The notes beneath the pieces are model-generated. The model was given only the letters and a program-made list of their open reading frames with translations, made no database searches and was not told the DNA's origin. Of a stretch of 64,000 nt of DNA, positions 36,120 through 43,685 are shown piece after piece. The stretch is from Dehalobacter sp. 12DCB1 (GTDB taxonomy: Bacteria > Bacillota > Desulfitobacteriia > Desulfitobacteriales > Syntrophobotulaceae), in NCBI RefSeq assembly GCF_004343605.1, contig NZ_POSF01000020.1:1-64000 (forward strand), in the 5' to 3' direction. Position 1 is the first letter of the stretch. Each line of letters starts with the position of its first letter. The position numbers were made by a program, and so were the translations under genes.

Positions 36120-36952
36120 AGAAGTGGCATTTTGTAATTGATATTGAAAAATGTCTTGCGTGTTTTAACTGTCTTGTCGTCTGCAAAGATGAATTTGATG
36201 ACAATACATTCCCGGGTTATTCGGTTCCCCAGCCCCGGTTCGGGCAAAAATGGATCGACGCGGTTCCGAAAGAGAGAGGGCAGTACCCAAATATTGATGT
36301 GGCTTATCTGCCAAAAGTTTGTATGCATTGCGCTAATGCGCCATGTGTTAAAGCCTCGGGAGGGGCGATTCAAAAGAGACAGGACGGTATTGTTCTCATT
36401 GACCCGGTGAAGGCGAAGGGCAAAAAAGATTTGGTTAAATCCTGTCCTTACGGCCTGATCTCTTGGAACGAAGAAGCCAATGTCGCTCAAAAATGCACGT
36501 TTTGTGCACATCTGATTGATCAAGGGTGGACAAAAACCCGTTGTTCTCAGGCTTGCCCGCTTGAAGCGATCAAAGTTGTTTATATGGAAGATGCGGAATT
36601 TGAAGAAATGGTTAAGGCAGAGAAGCTTGAAGCTTATAAGCCTGAGCTGAAAACGAAACCAGGCGGCCTGTACAAAAACTTGTACCGCTATACAAAGTGC
36701 TTTATCAGCGGAAGCGTAGCGTATACTCGCGACGGTATTGAAAGATGCGCCGAAGGATGTAAAGTCATCCTGTTTAAGGACAAGCAAAAGATTGCCGAAC
36801 AAACGACGGATAACTTTGGAGACTTTAAGTTCGACAAACTTGATGAAAAGAGTGGAAAATACCAATTAGAATTTTATTTGGATGGTTATAATAAAATAGT
36901 CAAAGAGGTCGATCTTGCGACGAGTCTCAACATGGGAGAAATCCATTTCTAA
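36116..36952 (+). CDS. Transhydroxylase-like molybdoenzyme, iron-sulfur small subunit
   Basis: 278 residues. Cysteines for three or so [4Fe-4S] clusters lie in CLACFNCLVVCKDEFDD (residues 13-29), CMHCANAPCVKAS, SCPYGLISW and CTFCAHLIDQGWTKTRC. From about 195 to the end is a beta-rich Cna-B-like domain (SGSVAYTRDGIERCAEGCKVILF, then GDFKFDKLD and YQLEFYLDGY). The same ferredoxin plus Cna-B architecture is known in the small subunit AthS of transhydroxylase, which supports the assignment of the large subunit. ATG 36116 overlaps the preceding stop (ATGA), giving MKKWHFVIDIEKC; an upstream start at 36095 would lie inside the large-subunit gene. Confidence 0.87.
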   Translation: MKKWHFVIDIEKCLACFNCLVVCKDEFDDNTFPGYSVPQPRFGQKWIDAVPKERGQYPNIDVAYLPKVCMHCANAPCVKASGGAIQKRQDGIVLIDPVKAKGKKDLVKSCPYGLISWNEEANVAQKCTFCAHLIDQGWTKTRCSQACPLEAIKVVYMEDAEFEEMVKAEKLEAYKPELKTKPGGLYKNLYRYTKCFISGSVAYTRDGIERCAEGCKVILFKDKQKIAEQTTDNFGDFKFDKLDEKSGKYQLEFYLDGYNKIVKEVDLATSLNMGEIHF

Positions 36953-36957
36953 AACTA

Positions 36958-36996
36958 AAGATGCCAGGTAATCAAACATTGCCTGGCATCTTCATT
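36958..36996 (+). terminator. Terminator after the small-subunit gene
   Basis: GATGCCAGG (36960-36968) pairs with CCTGGCATC (36982-36990) around 13 bases, followed by TTCATT. It separates the enzyme operon from the next crp-like gene, perhaps leakily, since no other promoter is obvious before 37025. Confidence 0.65.
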
Positions 36997-37024
36997 CTAA
37001 ATTTCTATGAAAGGTTGTGATAAT

Positions 37025-37693
37025 ATGGCTCAGTGGGAAGAATGGTCTCCATGGACGGGAAATATGATTGACGATGAAATGGTACAGAAGCTGCTAAAGC
37101 TATCCAAAGTAGAAAAATATGAAAAAGGGGAGGTCATCTATTGGGAAGGATTGGACGATAGACTCTTCCTGCTGTTGTCCGGCAAGGTGGAAGTCGGTAT
37201 CACAAGTGCCGGAGGACGCAAGCGTACGATTGCGATTCGTGAAGCACGCACTTTTATTGATGATGTACTCGTTGACGGACTCTATTATGCCGTGACAATT
37301 ACGTGTCTTACGCCTGTTGATATCGCGGTATTTGAACAGCATGTACTGACAAAAGCCGGTTATGAGGATCCCCGCATTTTAGATTGTATGTTAAGGTCAG
37401 TCATTCTAAAGCTGCAAGGATTATCTTTTTACTTGGCGGGACAGACATTTGAAGATACGGAAGACAGAATATATTTTCTTCTAATTAATCTGGCCAAAAA
37501 ATACGGCGTAAAAAGTGAAACCGCTTATTATCTTGAAAAACAGCTCACGCACCAATTTATCGCGGATATTATAGGATCGACAAGAGTGCGGGTAACACAG
37601 AGTATAAAGAGTTTAAAAAATAAAGGTTTAGTGTCAAAAAAGAATGGCAGATTTGTCCTTTTTATTGACGATAATCATAAAGTTATGCAGTAG
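37025..37693 (+). CDS. Crp/Fnr-family regulator, copy 2
   Basis: A 222-residue regulator nearly identical to copy 1 over its effector and DNA-binding domains: WEEWSPWTGNMI at the start, GRKRTIAIREAR in the effector domain, LILKLQGLSFYLAGQTFE in the dimer helix, and the same recognition helix GSTRVRVTQ. It should bind the same operators. It lacks the Cys-rich tail of copy 1. ATG 37025 is preferred over 37007 because AAAGG precedes it at a usable distance and MAQWEEW aligns with the MGQWEEW start of copy 1. It lies downstream of the enzyme genes, so its level may rise with the operon by read-through. Confidence 0.9.
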   Translation: MAQWEEWSPWTGNMIDDEMVQKLLKLSKVEKYEKGEVIYWEGLDDRLFLLLSGKVEVGITSAGGRKRTIAIREARTFIDDVLVDGLYYAVTITCLTPVDIAVFEQHVLTKAGYEDPRILDCMLRSVILKLQGLSFYLAGQTFEDTEDRIYFLLINLAKKYGVKSETAYYLEKQLTHQFIADIIGSTRVRVTQSIKSLKNKGLVSKKNGRFVLFIDDNHKVMQ

Positions 37694-37710
37694 TCTTTTC
37701 GTGCAATAAG

Positions 37711-37747
37711 ACCGTTCGGACAAAAATTTGAACGGCTTTGTTTTTTT
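37711..37747 (+). terminator. Terminator after crp-like copy 2
   Basis: CCGTTC (37712-37717) pairs with GAACGG (37730-37735), followed by CTTTGTTTTTTT. Confidence 0.7.
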
Positions 37748-37804
37748 GAGGACATATACAGATAGTGCAAAATATTTGGCCATGCATGGTAAATAAATAG
37801 TAAT

Positions 37805-37847
37805 GTATTATGTGATACATGGTATTTTACGAATAAAAAATTAAAAT
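37805..37847 (+). promoter_or_regulatory. Crp-type operator and class II promoter of the chemoreceptor gene
   Basis: GTATTATGTGATAC (37805-37818, centre 37811.5; identical to operator A and extended to ATGTATTATGTGATACAT) is followed by TAAAAT (37842-37847), first base 30.5 bp from the operator centre. Confidence 0.7.
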
Positions 37848-37894
37848 TCAAATATAGAATCGTGATATTAGCAAGATTGACAGAGGAGAAGAGT

Positions 37895-39184
37895 ATGGGA
37901 TTTAAAAATTTAAGCATTAAAAGCAAACTACTCAGCGTATTGTTGTTTGTGTCTGTTGTGTTTATCACACTGCTTTGTTTCGCTTATTATGTTTTAATCG
38001 GCAACGGGCAAGTGGCAGCCGGAATAACGAATACTGCCGAGAAAATCAAGTATGTCATGATTACTTGCGCGCTGGCATTCTCTATTACAACATTGATGAT
38101 TGGGCTCCTGGTACATACGTTAATTCTCAAACCTGTGATTCGCTTGCAAGAAGGCCTTGCGGCCGCAGCCCAAAAAGGGGAAGCCTTGTCATCTGATTTT
38201 TTGGGAGAAGATGAGGTTGGGCAGCTCGCTTGTATTAACAATAAGCTTTTAGCAGATGCTCAGGAAAACCGTGGTGCGGTTTTACTTAGTGTTGAAGAAA
38301 TATCGAAGTTGGCGAAGCAACTGGATATAGGCTCGGAGCAAACGGCCTCTGCATCAAATCAGATCGTCAGTTCCATTACCAGTATTGCAAGCGGGGTCGA
38401 TAAACAGCTCGAATCTACGGTTGAATTATCGGCCTTTATGAAGCAAATGTCGGACGGTATGGAGCTAATCACCAGAAATACAAATGAAGTGGTCAGTCAG
38501 TCTTCCCAAGCGGTAGAAAAAGCTAAAGAAGGTCAGGACACGGTTGGGAAATCGGTCAGTCAGATGAACAGTATAGATCAATCGGTCATGAGTTTTGCCG
38601 CGATTATCAGGCAACTCGGAGAAAGGTCAAAAGAAATCGAACACTTTGTGAACAATATCTCGGGAATTGCCGATCAAACGAATATGTTGGCTTTAAATGC
38701 AGCGATTGAAGCGGCGCGTGCAGGGGCACAAGGGAAAGGGTTTGCTGTGGTCGCGGAAGAGGTCCGGATATTGGCGGACCAATCCCAAGAAGCTGCAAAA
38801 CAAATTACATCTATTGTCAATGCAATACAAACAGATTCGCACATTGCTTCTTCGGCGATAGATGTTGTGAATGAGGAAGTGAAGCATGGCATTGAAACCG
38901 TCAGTAACAGTGGTGAAGCGTTTACCAAAATTGTGGAAATGATTAATCAGGTTTTTGTTCAGATTAATGAAGTATCTTCTATCTTGCAGCAGGCCCTCAG
39001 CGGCAACCGGTTGATTTTTGATTCTGTTGCTCGGATTGAAAACGCCAGCAGGAACACTTCAGAGGAAATCCAAACGGTTTCCGCAGCGACTCAGGAACAG
39101 TTGGCATTTATGGAAGAATTATTTTCATCGAGTAAAAGACTCTCCAAACTTGCGCATGATTTACTTGAATCCATGCAAGTCTAA
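37895..39184 (+). CDS. Methyl-accepting chemotaxis protein with minimal sensor region
   Basis: A 429-residue chemoreceptor. Two transmembrane helices (about 9-32 and 47-71) enclose only some 15 extracellular residues, so the usual periplasmic or dCache ligand domain is missing. A short HAMP-like stretch (LILKPVIRLQEGLAAAAQKGEALSSD) leads to a full signalling hairpin with the tip GIADQTNMLALNAAIEAARAGAQGKGFAVVAEEVR. ATG 37895 follows AGAGGAGAAG. The operator upstream ties it to the transhydroxylase-like regulon. It may sense through its membrane helices, through energy taxis, or with a partner protein. Confidence 0.9.
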   Translation: MGFKNLSIKSKLLSVLLFVSVVFITLLCFAYYVLIGNGQVAAGITNTAEKIKYVMITCALAFSITTLMIGLLVHTLILKPVIRLQEGLAAAAQKGEALSSDFLGEDEVGQLACINNKLLADAQENRGAVLLSVEEISKLAKQLDIGSEQTASASNQIVSSITSIASGVDKQLESTVELSAFMKQMSDGMELITRNTNEVVSQSSQAVEKAKEGQDTVGKSVSQMNSIDQSVMSFAAIIRQLGERSKEIEHFVNNISGIADQTNMLALNAAIEAARAGAQGKGFAVVAEEVRILADQSQEAAKQITSIVNAIQTDSHIASSAIDVVNEEVKHGIETVSNSGEAFTKIVEMINQVFVQINEVSSILQQALSGNRLIFDSVARIENASRNTSEEIQTVSAATQEQLAFMEELFSSSKRLSKLAHDLLESMQV

Positions 39185-39213
39185 AATTTATATTAAAGAT
39201 TTATAATTTGTTA

Positions 39214-39701
39214 TCAAAATTCGTTATCAAAATTTGAAAGCCTCAATGAAAGTTGGATGTGCAGAAGTTCGTCTGTGTTTTTCAGATCTGTTCGTCCAAT
39301 TTCTTTTATTCTTTCCAGTCTGTATATCATTGTTGAACGGTGTATAAATAATTTTTTTACAGTCTGAACGGCATTTAGGTTGTTCTTGATGTAGGATTGC
39401 AGTGTTTTAAACAATTCCGTACCATTCTCCTGGTCATATTTTTCTAAGCGGGACAAAATGGGCGAATATAATAATCTTGTAGGAAGTTCATCTTTATTTA
39501 ATATATAGGTAAACAGAATTTATGTATCCAGATGGTAGGATTGTATTCCATTCCGATCTCAAACGCTATCTCCGCTTCACGGAAAGATTCTTTCAAATTA
39601 TTCAGACCGATAAAATAATTACTAAAACCGGCTCTGAAATTTCCTTCCCGAATAAAATAATTGATTCTGGTAAAAGAGTACGGGGACAAGCTTGTTTTCA
39701 T
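39214..39701 (-). pseudogene. Remnant of a CdaR/PucR-type transcriptional regulator
   Basis: Two minus-strand pieces in different frames together spell the C-terminal half of a CdaR-like regulator. 39701-39498 gives the GGDEF-like part (FRAGFSNYFIGLNNLKESF, then REAEIAFEIG). After a frameshift near 39505, the sequence continues YILNKDELPTRLLYSPILSR into 39456-39214 with the PucR helix-turn-helix (IHRSTMIYRLERIKEIGRTDL). The N-terminal half is absent. The gene is therefore truncated and frameshifted, and I infer it is non-functional. Confidence 0.75.
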
Positions 39702-39777
39702 CGCCGGCTTTGATACAAACGGTATTCCGGGTGCACCGGATACACCGATGGTTCCGGAAAAGAGTCTAATTCGATAA
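39661..39777 (+). pseudogene. Short remnant of a uroporphyrinogen-decarboxylase-like methyltransferase
   Basis: The + strand frame 39661-39777 reads LVKEYGDKLVFIAGFDTNGI and PGAPDTPMVPEKSLIR before a stop. 'Lys-Glu-Tyr-Gly-Asp-Lys-Leu-x-Phe-x-x-Gly-Phe-Asp' is the pattern near the C-terminus of URO-D / MtaA-type corrinoid methyltransferases. A stop codon (39658-39660) lies directly before it and nothing else of the gene remains. It abuts and partly overlaps the regulator remnant, suggesting a deletion junction near 39660. Confidence 0.45.
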
Positions 39778-39779
39778 CT

Positions 39780-39809
39780 GAAGAATTTGAAAGCGCTTTC
39801 AAATTCTTC
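39780..39809. promoter_or_regulatory. Perfect 30-bp palindrome with cre-like core
   Basis: GAAGAATTTGAAAGC followed at once by its exact reverse complement. The centre TGAAAGCGCTTTCA fits the CcpA/LacI-family catabolite operator (cre) consensus TGWAANCGNTNWCA. It lies between gene remnants and yebC. It may be the surviving operator of a lost gene, or a hairpin without a loop. No gene it controls is evident. Confidence 0.45.
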
Positions 39810-39938
39810 AAATTCAGATATTTTGCCGCATGGAAGAGTTATAACGAAAGGCTTGAGATTAATCCTTGATTTTTTTTTGCCTGAGTTCCCGCTACATGGT
39901 AAAATATATAGGCTATAATGTATCAGGGAGGAATCATT

Positions 39939-40694
39939 GTGTCAGGTCATTCCAAATGGGCGAATATTAAACATAAAAAAGCTAAAACCGATGCCATCAA
40001 AGGCCGGATTTTCACAAAATTAGCCAGAGAGATTATGGTGGCCGCGCGGGCAGGCGGCGCAGACCCGAACGGAAACTTCAGGTTGAAAATTGCGATTGAT
40101 AATGCCAAGGCGGCCAACCTGCCGAATGACAATATTCAGCGCGCGATCCAGAAAGGCGCCGGAGCAGGAGAAGGCGCCAATTATGAAGAACTGCGTTACG
40201 AAGGCTATGGCCCCGGCGGCGTTGCGATCATGGTAGAGCTGATGACGGACAACAGGAACCGGACGGCGTCGGAGATGCGTCACCTTTTTTCGAAAAATGG
40301 CGGCAACCTCGGCGAAACCGGCAGTGTCAGCTGGATGTTCACGGAAAAAGGACAGCTTGATGTACCGAAAGAAGATTTGAAGATGGATGAAGATGAAATC
40401 ATGCTCCTGGCACTTGAGGCAGGTGCTGAGGATGTCGCATCCGAAGATGAAAGCTATGAAATTTTCACTGATCCGGCCGATATGCAGGAAGTCAGGCAAG
40501 TGCTGCTGGACAGTATGATACCGATTGAAAATGCGGCCATCAATCTGATTCCAGTCAATCGCGTCGAGATTGCCGATATCGAACAAGCGAAAAAAATCAT
40601 TAAGTTAATCGATTCGCTGGAGAACCATGATGACGTTCAGAAAGTCTATACAAACTTTGATCTTGCCGAATCACTGGAAGATGCTGATCTCTAA
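39939..40694 (+). CDS. yebC: YebC/PmpR-family regulatory protein
   Basis: A 251-residue cytosolic protein of the YebC/TACO1 family, known as DNA-binding or translation-associated regulators. The signature start [18 protein letters not shown], the [13 protein letters not shown] block and [13 protein letters not shown] are intact and the length is usual. GTG 39939 is the start, with AGGGAGG just before it; the ATG 39918 precedes that ribosome site. It lies upstream of ruvC-ruvA-ruvB, its common neighbourhood. Confidence 0.95.
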   Translation: MSGHSKWANIKHKKAKTDAIKGRIFTKLAREIMVAARAGGADPNGNFRLKIAIDNAKAANLPNDNIQRAIQKGAGAGEGANYEELRYEGYGPGGVAIMVELMTDNRNRTASEMRHLFSKNGGNLGETGSVSWMFTEKGQLDVPKEDLKMDEDEIMLLALEAGAEDVASEDESYEIFTDPADMQEVRQVLLDSMIPIENAAINLIPVNRVEIADIEQAKKIIKLIDSLENHDDVQKVYTNFDLAESLEDADL

Positions 40695-40819
40695 ACCGTA
40701 TCTGCCGCCTGGATAGAACGAATTTAAAATTGAACATGGTACAGGTATAGGACGATAGGTACGATAAGCTTGACAAGGTACTGGAATAACGGAATGAGGA
40801 TCACAGAAGGAGCAAGAAG

Positions 40820-41317
40820 ATGTTGATTCTTGGCATTGACCCGGGAACTGCCATCATGGGGTACGGACTGATCGAAAAAAACGGCCAAAAGCTTTCTCCA
40901 GTCACTTATTCCTGCTGGCGGACACCACCTGATTTGCCGATGCCGGACAGACTCAGGATACTCTATGAATCTCTGGAGGATTTTCTAAGAGAATATTCAC
41001 CTGATGTGATGGCTGTGGAAGAATTGTTTTTTAACCGCAACACCACGACGGCGATTACAGTTGGGCAGGCCAGGGGAGTCGTTTTATTGGGCGCAGCCCG
41101 CCGGAATATTGAAGTATTCGAATATACGCCCTTGCAGGTCAAACAGGCTGTGGTCGGGTACGGTAAAGCGGATAAAAAGCAGATACAGTATATGGTCAAG
41201 GCGATCCTGTCGCTGCAGGAAACACCAAAGCCTGATGACACAGCTGATGCGCTGGCCATCGCCATATGTCATGCGCACAGCATAGGACGTCGGATAAATG
41301 GAGGAATGCTCAAATGA
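40820..41317 (+). CDS. ruvC: Holliday junction endodeoxyribonuclease RuvC
   Basis: A 165-residue RNase H-fold resolvase cutting four-way junctions. Acidic catalytic residues are in LGIDPGTAIMGYG (Asp7), AVEELFFNRN (Glu), and the C-terminal DDTADALAIAICH. The loop TTAITVGQARGV is typical. ATG 40820 follows AAGGAGCAAG. Its stop overlaps the ruvA start (ATGA), so the two are coupled. Confidence 0.96.
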   Translation: MLILGIDPGTAIMGYGLIEKNGQKLSPVTYSCWRTPPDLPMPDRLRILYESLEDFLREYSPDVMAVEELFFNRNTTTAITVGQARGVVLLGAARRNIEVFEYTPLQVKQAVVGYGKADKKQIQYMVKAILSLQETPKPDDTADALAIAICHAHSIGRRINGGMLK

Positions 41318-41913
41318 TCGGAATGCTGCGGGGGAATGTGTGGATGGCCGAAGCGGACCGCCTGGTACTGGATGTCGGCGGTGTAGGCTATTTGCTCCAT
41401 GTTCCGGTAAGTTCGATGGCAAAGATCAGGCAGGGGGAAGAAACAGTCCTGCATACCCATTTAATCATGCGGGAAGATGATTTGTCTTTGTACGGCTTTT
41501 TGACCCGGGATGAAAAAGAGCTGTTTCTGCAGCTGCTCAACGTAACCGGGATTGGTCCAAAGGCAGCACTGAGTATTTTGTCGGCTTTTTCTGTCAGTAA
41601 GATCAAGACGGCGATTGTCTGTGAGGACGTTTCTCAATTAACCGAAGTCCCCGGAATCGGCGGCAAAACTGCAAAAAGAATCATCCTGGAACTGAAAGAA
41701 AAGATTAAGGATGTTGATATCAAAGCCGGAACAGAAGATCTAGGCTCCTTTATCCCGGCCAACGACACCCTGGAGACGCTGCTGGCCTTGGGCTTTTCCC
41801 GCTATGAAGCGCGTGATGCCCTGACTAGGGCGGAAAAGAGAGGACTGTCTTCCATGGAGGATCAGCTCAAAGAAGCACTTCGCTTATTGGCAGGACCGCC
41901 AGAACATATGTGA
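41314..41913 (+). CDS. ruvA: Holliday junction helicase subunit RuvA
   Basis: A 199-residue tetrameric junction-binding protein. It has an OB-fold N-terminus (MIGMLRGNVW, VGGVGYLLHVP), two helix-hairpin-helix motifs (LLNVTGIGPKAALSIL and LTEVPGIGGKTAKRIILELK) and a small C-terminal RuvB-binding domain (DTLETLLALGFSRYEARDAL). ATG 41314 overlaps the ruvC stop. The usual ruvA-ruvB coupling is broken here by a 594-base region with two large palindromes. Confidence 0.96.
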   Translation: MIGMLRGNVWMAEADRLVLDVGGVGYLLHVPVSSMAKIRQGEETVLHTHLIMREDDLSLYGFLTRDEKELFLQLLNVTGIGPKAALSILSAFSVSKIKTAIVCEDVSQLTEVPGIGGKTAKRIILELKEKIKDVDIKAGTEDLGSFIPANDTLETLLALGFSRYEARDALTRAEKRGLSSMEDQLKEALRLLAGPPEHM

Positions 41914-41999
41914 TACCCTTTGATATACTCGCACATGATTCTCAAATTACTTACACAAATTATTGCTTATCTCTATATCTAAAACCATTATCAGGGCAA

Positions 42000-42154
42000 G
42001 TCTGTGGGCCACAATACCGCTTTTCGGCCGTTGTGCCATCCATGGCACGCCGCTCTTTGCCGTCCATGGCACCGCGGCATTAGGCCATCCGTGGCCGTCA
42101 AAAGGCCGCGCTCCGCATCGTGCTCCGCTTACAGCGGAACTGTGGCCCCCGGAC
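42000..42154 (-). repeat. Large imperfect palindromic element, copy A
   Basis: The ends 42000-42020 (GTCTGTGGGCCACAATACCGC-type) and 42134-42154 are complementary at 17 of 21 positions. Read on the minus strand, the interior (AAGCGGAGCACGATGCGGAG, GACGGCCACGGATGGCC, TGCCATGGA, ACGGCCGAAAAGCGG) aligns with copy B along its length. It is inverted relative to B, with about 136 bases between them. It is GC-rich against the AT-rich flanks and has no coding signature. Confidence 0.75.
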
Positions 42155-42290
42155 TAATCTTAGGTTTTCAAGTAAGTTGGCATGTTGGAAAGTCAGAATG
42201 AAGCTCATTCCTGTTGTAAAATGACATTTGACTACGACAACGATTCAGAAGCATAAACTTTGAAATTAAGCTTTTACTAGCTCCAGACTA

Positions 42291-42450
42291 AGTCTCCGTA
42301 ATGGAAGACCGGCGTCAAGCGGAGCATGGATTGCGTAGCGCGGCTTTTTTGACGGCCACGGATGGCCTAATGTCGCGATGCCATGGATGGCAAGGAGCGA
42401 CTCGTCATGGATGGCGCAATAGCCGAAAGCGGTCTTCCATTACGGAGACT
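42291..42450 (+). repeat. Large imperfect palindromic element, copy B
   Basis: A perfect 21-bp terminal inverted repeat: 42291-42311 (containing TCTCCGTAATGGAAGACC) against 42430-42450. The interior carries AAGCGGAGCATGGATTGCG, TAGCGCGGCT, GACGGCCACGGATGGCC, two ATGGATGGC motifs and AGCCGAAAGCGG. Copies A and C share these interior boxes but have different terminal stems. Confidence 0.8.
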
Positions 42451-42507
42451 TTACCCGAGCAATTTAAAAAACATTTTAAAAAACATTGATTTAAAGGAGG
42501 AAAAAAC

Positions 42508-43539
42508 TTGGAAAGAGTCATCACTTCCCTGGAGCGTCCTGAAGACCGGGAATTCGAAGCTTTAAGACCGGGCAGGCTGATGGAATATATCGGACAGGCA
42601 AGTATCAAAGAAAACTTAAGCGTCTTTATCCAGGCGGCCCAGAACAGGGGAGAGGCTCTCGACCATGTCCTTCTTTATGGTCCGCCGGGACTTGGCAAGA
42701 CCACGCTGGCCAATATTATTGCGGCTGAGATGGGAGTTAATATCCGGACGACTTCCGGACCCGCGATTGAAAGACCGGGAGATTTGGCGGCACTTTTGAC
42801 TTCGCTCGAACCGCGCGATGTGCTGTTCATTGATGAGATTCATCGTCTAAGCAGGACAGCAGAAGAAGTCCTGTATTCAGCGATGGAAGATAATTGTCTG
42901 GATATCGTCATTGGCAAAGGGCCGAGTGCCCGTTCCATCAGGCTGTCCCTGTCTCCGTTTACGCTGATTGGCGCGACGACCAGAGCCGGACAGCTCACGT
43001 CTCCTTTAAGGGACAGATTCGGGGTCATCAGCCGTCTGGAATTTTATACGACAGAGGAACTGCTGCAGATCGTCGCCAGGGCTTCCCGGATCCTGAAAGT
43101 GGATCTGTCGCCGGACGGAGCGGAGGAGATTGCCAAGCGTTCCAGAGGGACACCGCGGGTCGCTAACAGGCTGCTCAAAAGGGTAAGGGACTATGCGCAG
43201 TTCTGGGGAAGCAGGATTGTTGACTCTCAGACGGCAGCCAAAGCAATGGATAAGCTCGAAGTTGATCCGATGGGCCTGGACAGTCTGGACCAGAAAATTT
43301 TGCTGGCCATTATCCGGAATTTTGACGGAGGACCGGTTGGTCTGGAAACGCTGGCAGCTACTGTAGGTGAAGAGGCCGAGACCCTGGAAGATGTTGTGGA
43401 ACCATTTTTGCTGCAGAGAGGTTTTCTGCAGCGGACACCAAGAGGTAGAATGGTAACGAACCAGGTCTACAACTATTTTGGAATGGATCTTCCGGCGAAT
43501 GTACAGACGGGACTTTTTTGCGAATCAGAAAGTAAATAG
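42508..43539 (+). CDS. ruvB: Holliday junction helicase ATPase RuvB
   Basis: A 343-residue AAA+ motor driving branch migration with RuvA. It has [18 protein letters not shown] at the start, Walker [12 protein letters not shown], Walker [10 protein letters not shown], sensor 1 IGATTRAG, arginine finger in SPLRDRFG, and the C-terminal winged helix ([15 protein letters not shown]). Start TTG 42508 behind AAAGGAGG. It lies 594 bases after ruvA, an unusual gap occupied by palindromic elements. A terminator hairpin overlaps its stop. Confidence 0.96.
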   Translation: MERVITSLERPEDREFEALRPGRLMEYIGQASIKENLSVFIQAAQNRGEALDHVLLYGPPGLGKTTLANIIAAEMGVNIRTTSGPAIERPGDLAALLTSLEPRDVLFIDEIHRLSRTAEEVLYSAMEDNCLDIVIGKGPSARSIRLSLSPFTLIGATTRAGQLTSPLRDRFGVISRLEFYTTEELLQIVARASRILKVDLSPDGAEEIAKRSRGTPRVANRLLKRVRDYAQFWGSRIVDSQTAAKAMDKLEVDPMGLDSLDQKILLAIIRNFDGGPVGLETLAATVGEEAETLEDVVEPFLLQRGFLQRTPRGRMVTNQVYNYFGMDLPANVQTGLFCESESK

Positions 43540-43553
43540 CTTTCTGATTCATT
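43523..43553 (+). terminator. Terminator overlapping the ruvB stop
   Basis: AATCAGAAAG (43523-43532) pairs with CTTTCTGATT (43540-43549), with the TAG stop in the loop and CATTT after. Confidence 0.6.
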
Positions 43554-43685
43554 TAAGGGCAACTAAGGCTTTCGCCAGCGTCAAAGGCTTGGAGTAAGTC
43601 AAGCTTTCTATAGGAAAATAATTGAATATACTGAACGATAGTTGGGCAATCTGTTTAACAGCCGGATAGTGAAGGAGTCGATCAA

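Noticed and set aside
30655-37693. The Crp-like proteins as CprK-type regulators with dehaloboxes
   Set aside because: The operators (GTATTA-nn-TGATAC) do not match the TTAAT-n4-ATTAA dehalobox, the proteins differ from CprK in the recognition helix, and no reductive dehalogenase gene is present.
39522-39713. A small + strand gene at 39522-39713
   Set aside because: It lies opposite the frameshifted regulator remnant and its translation has no recognisable pattern or ribosome site.
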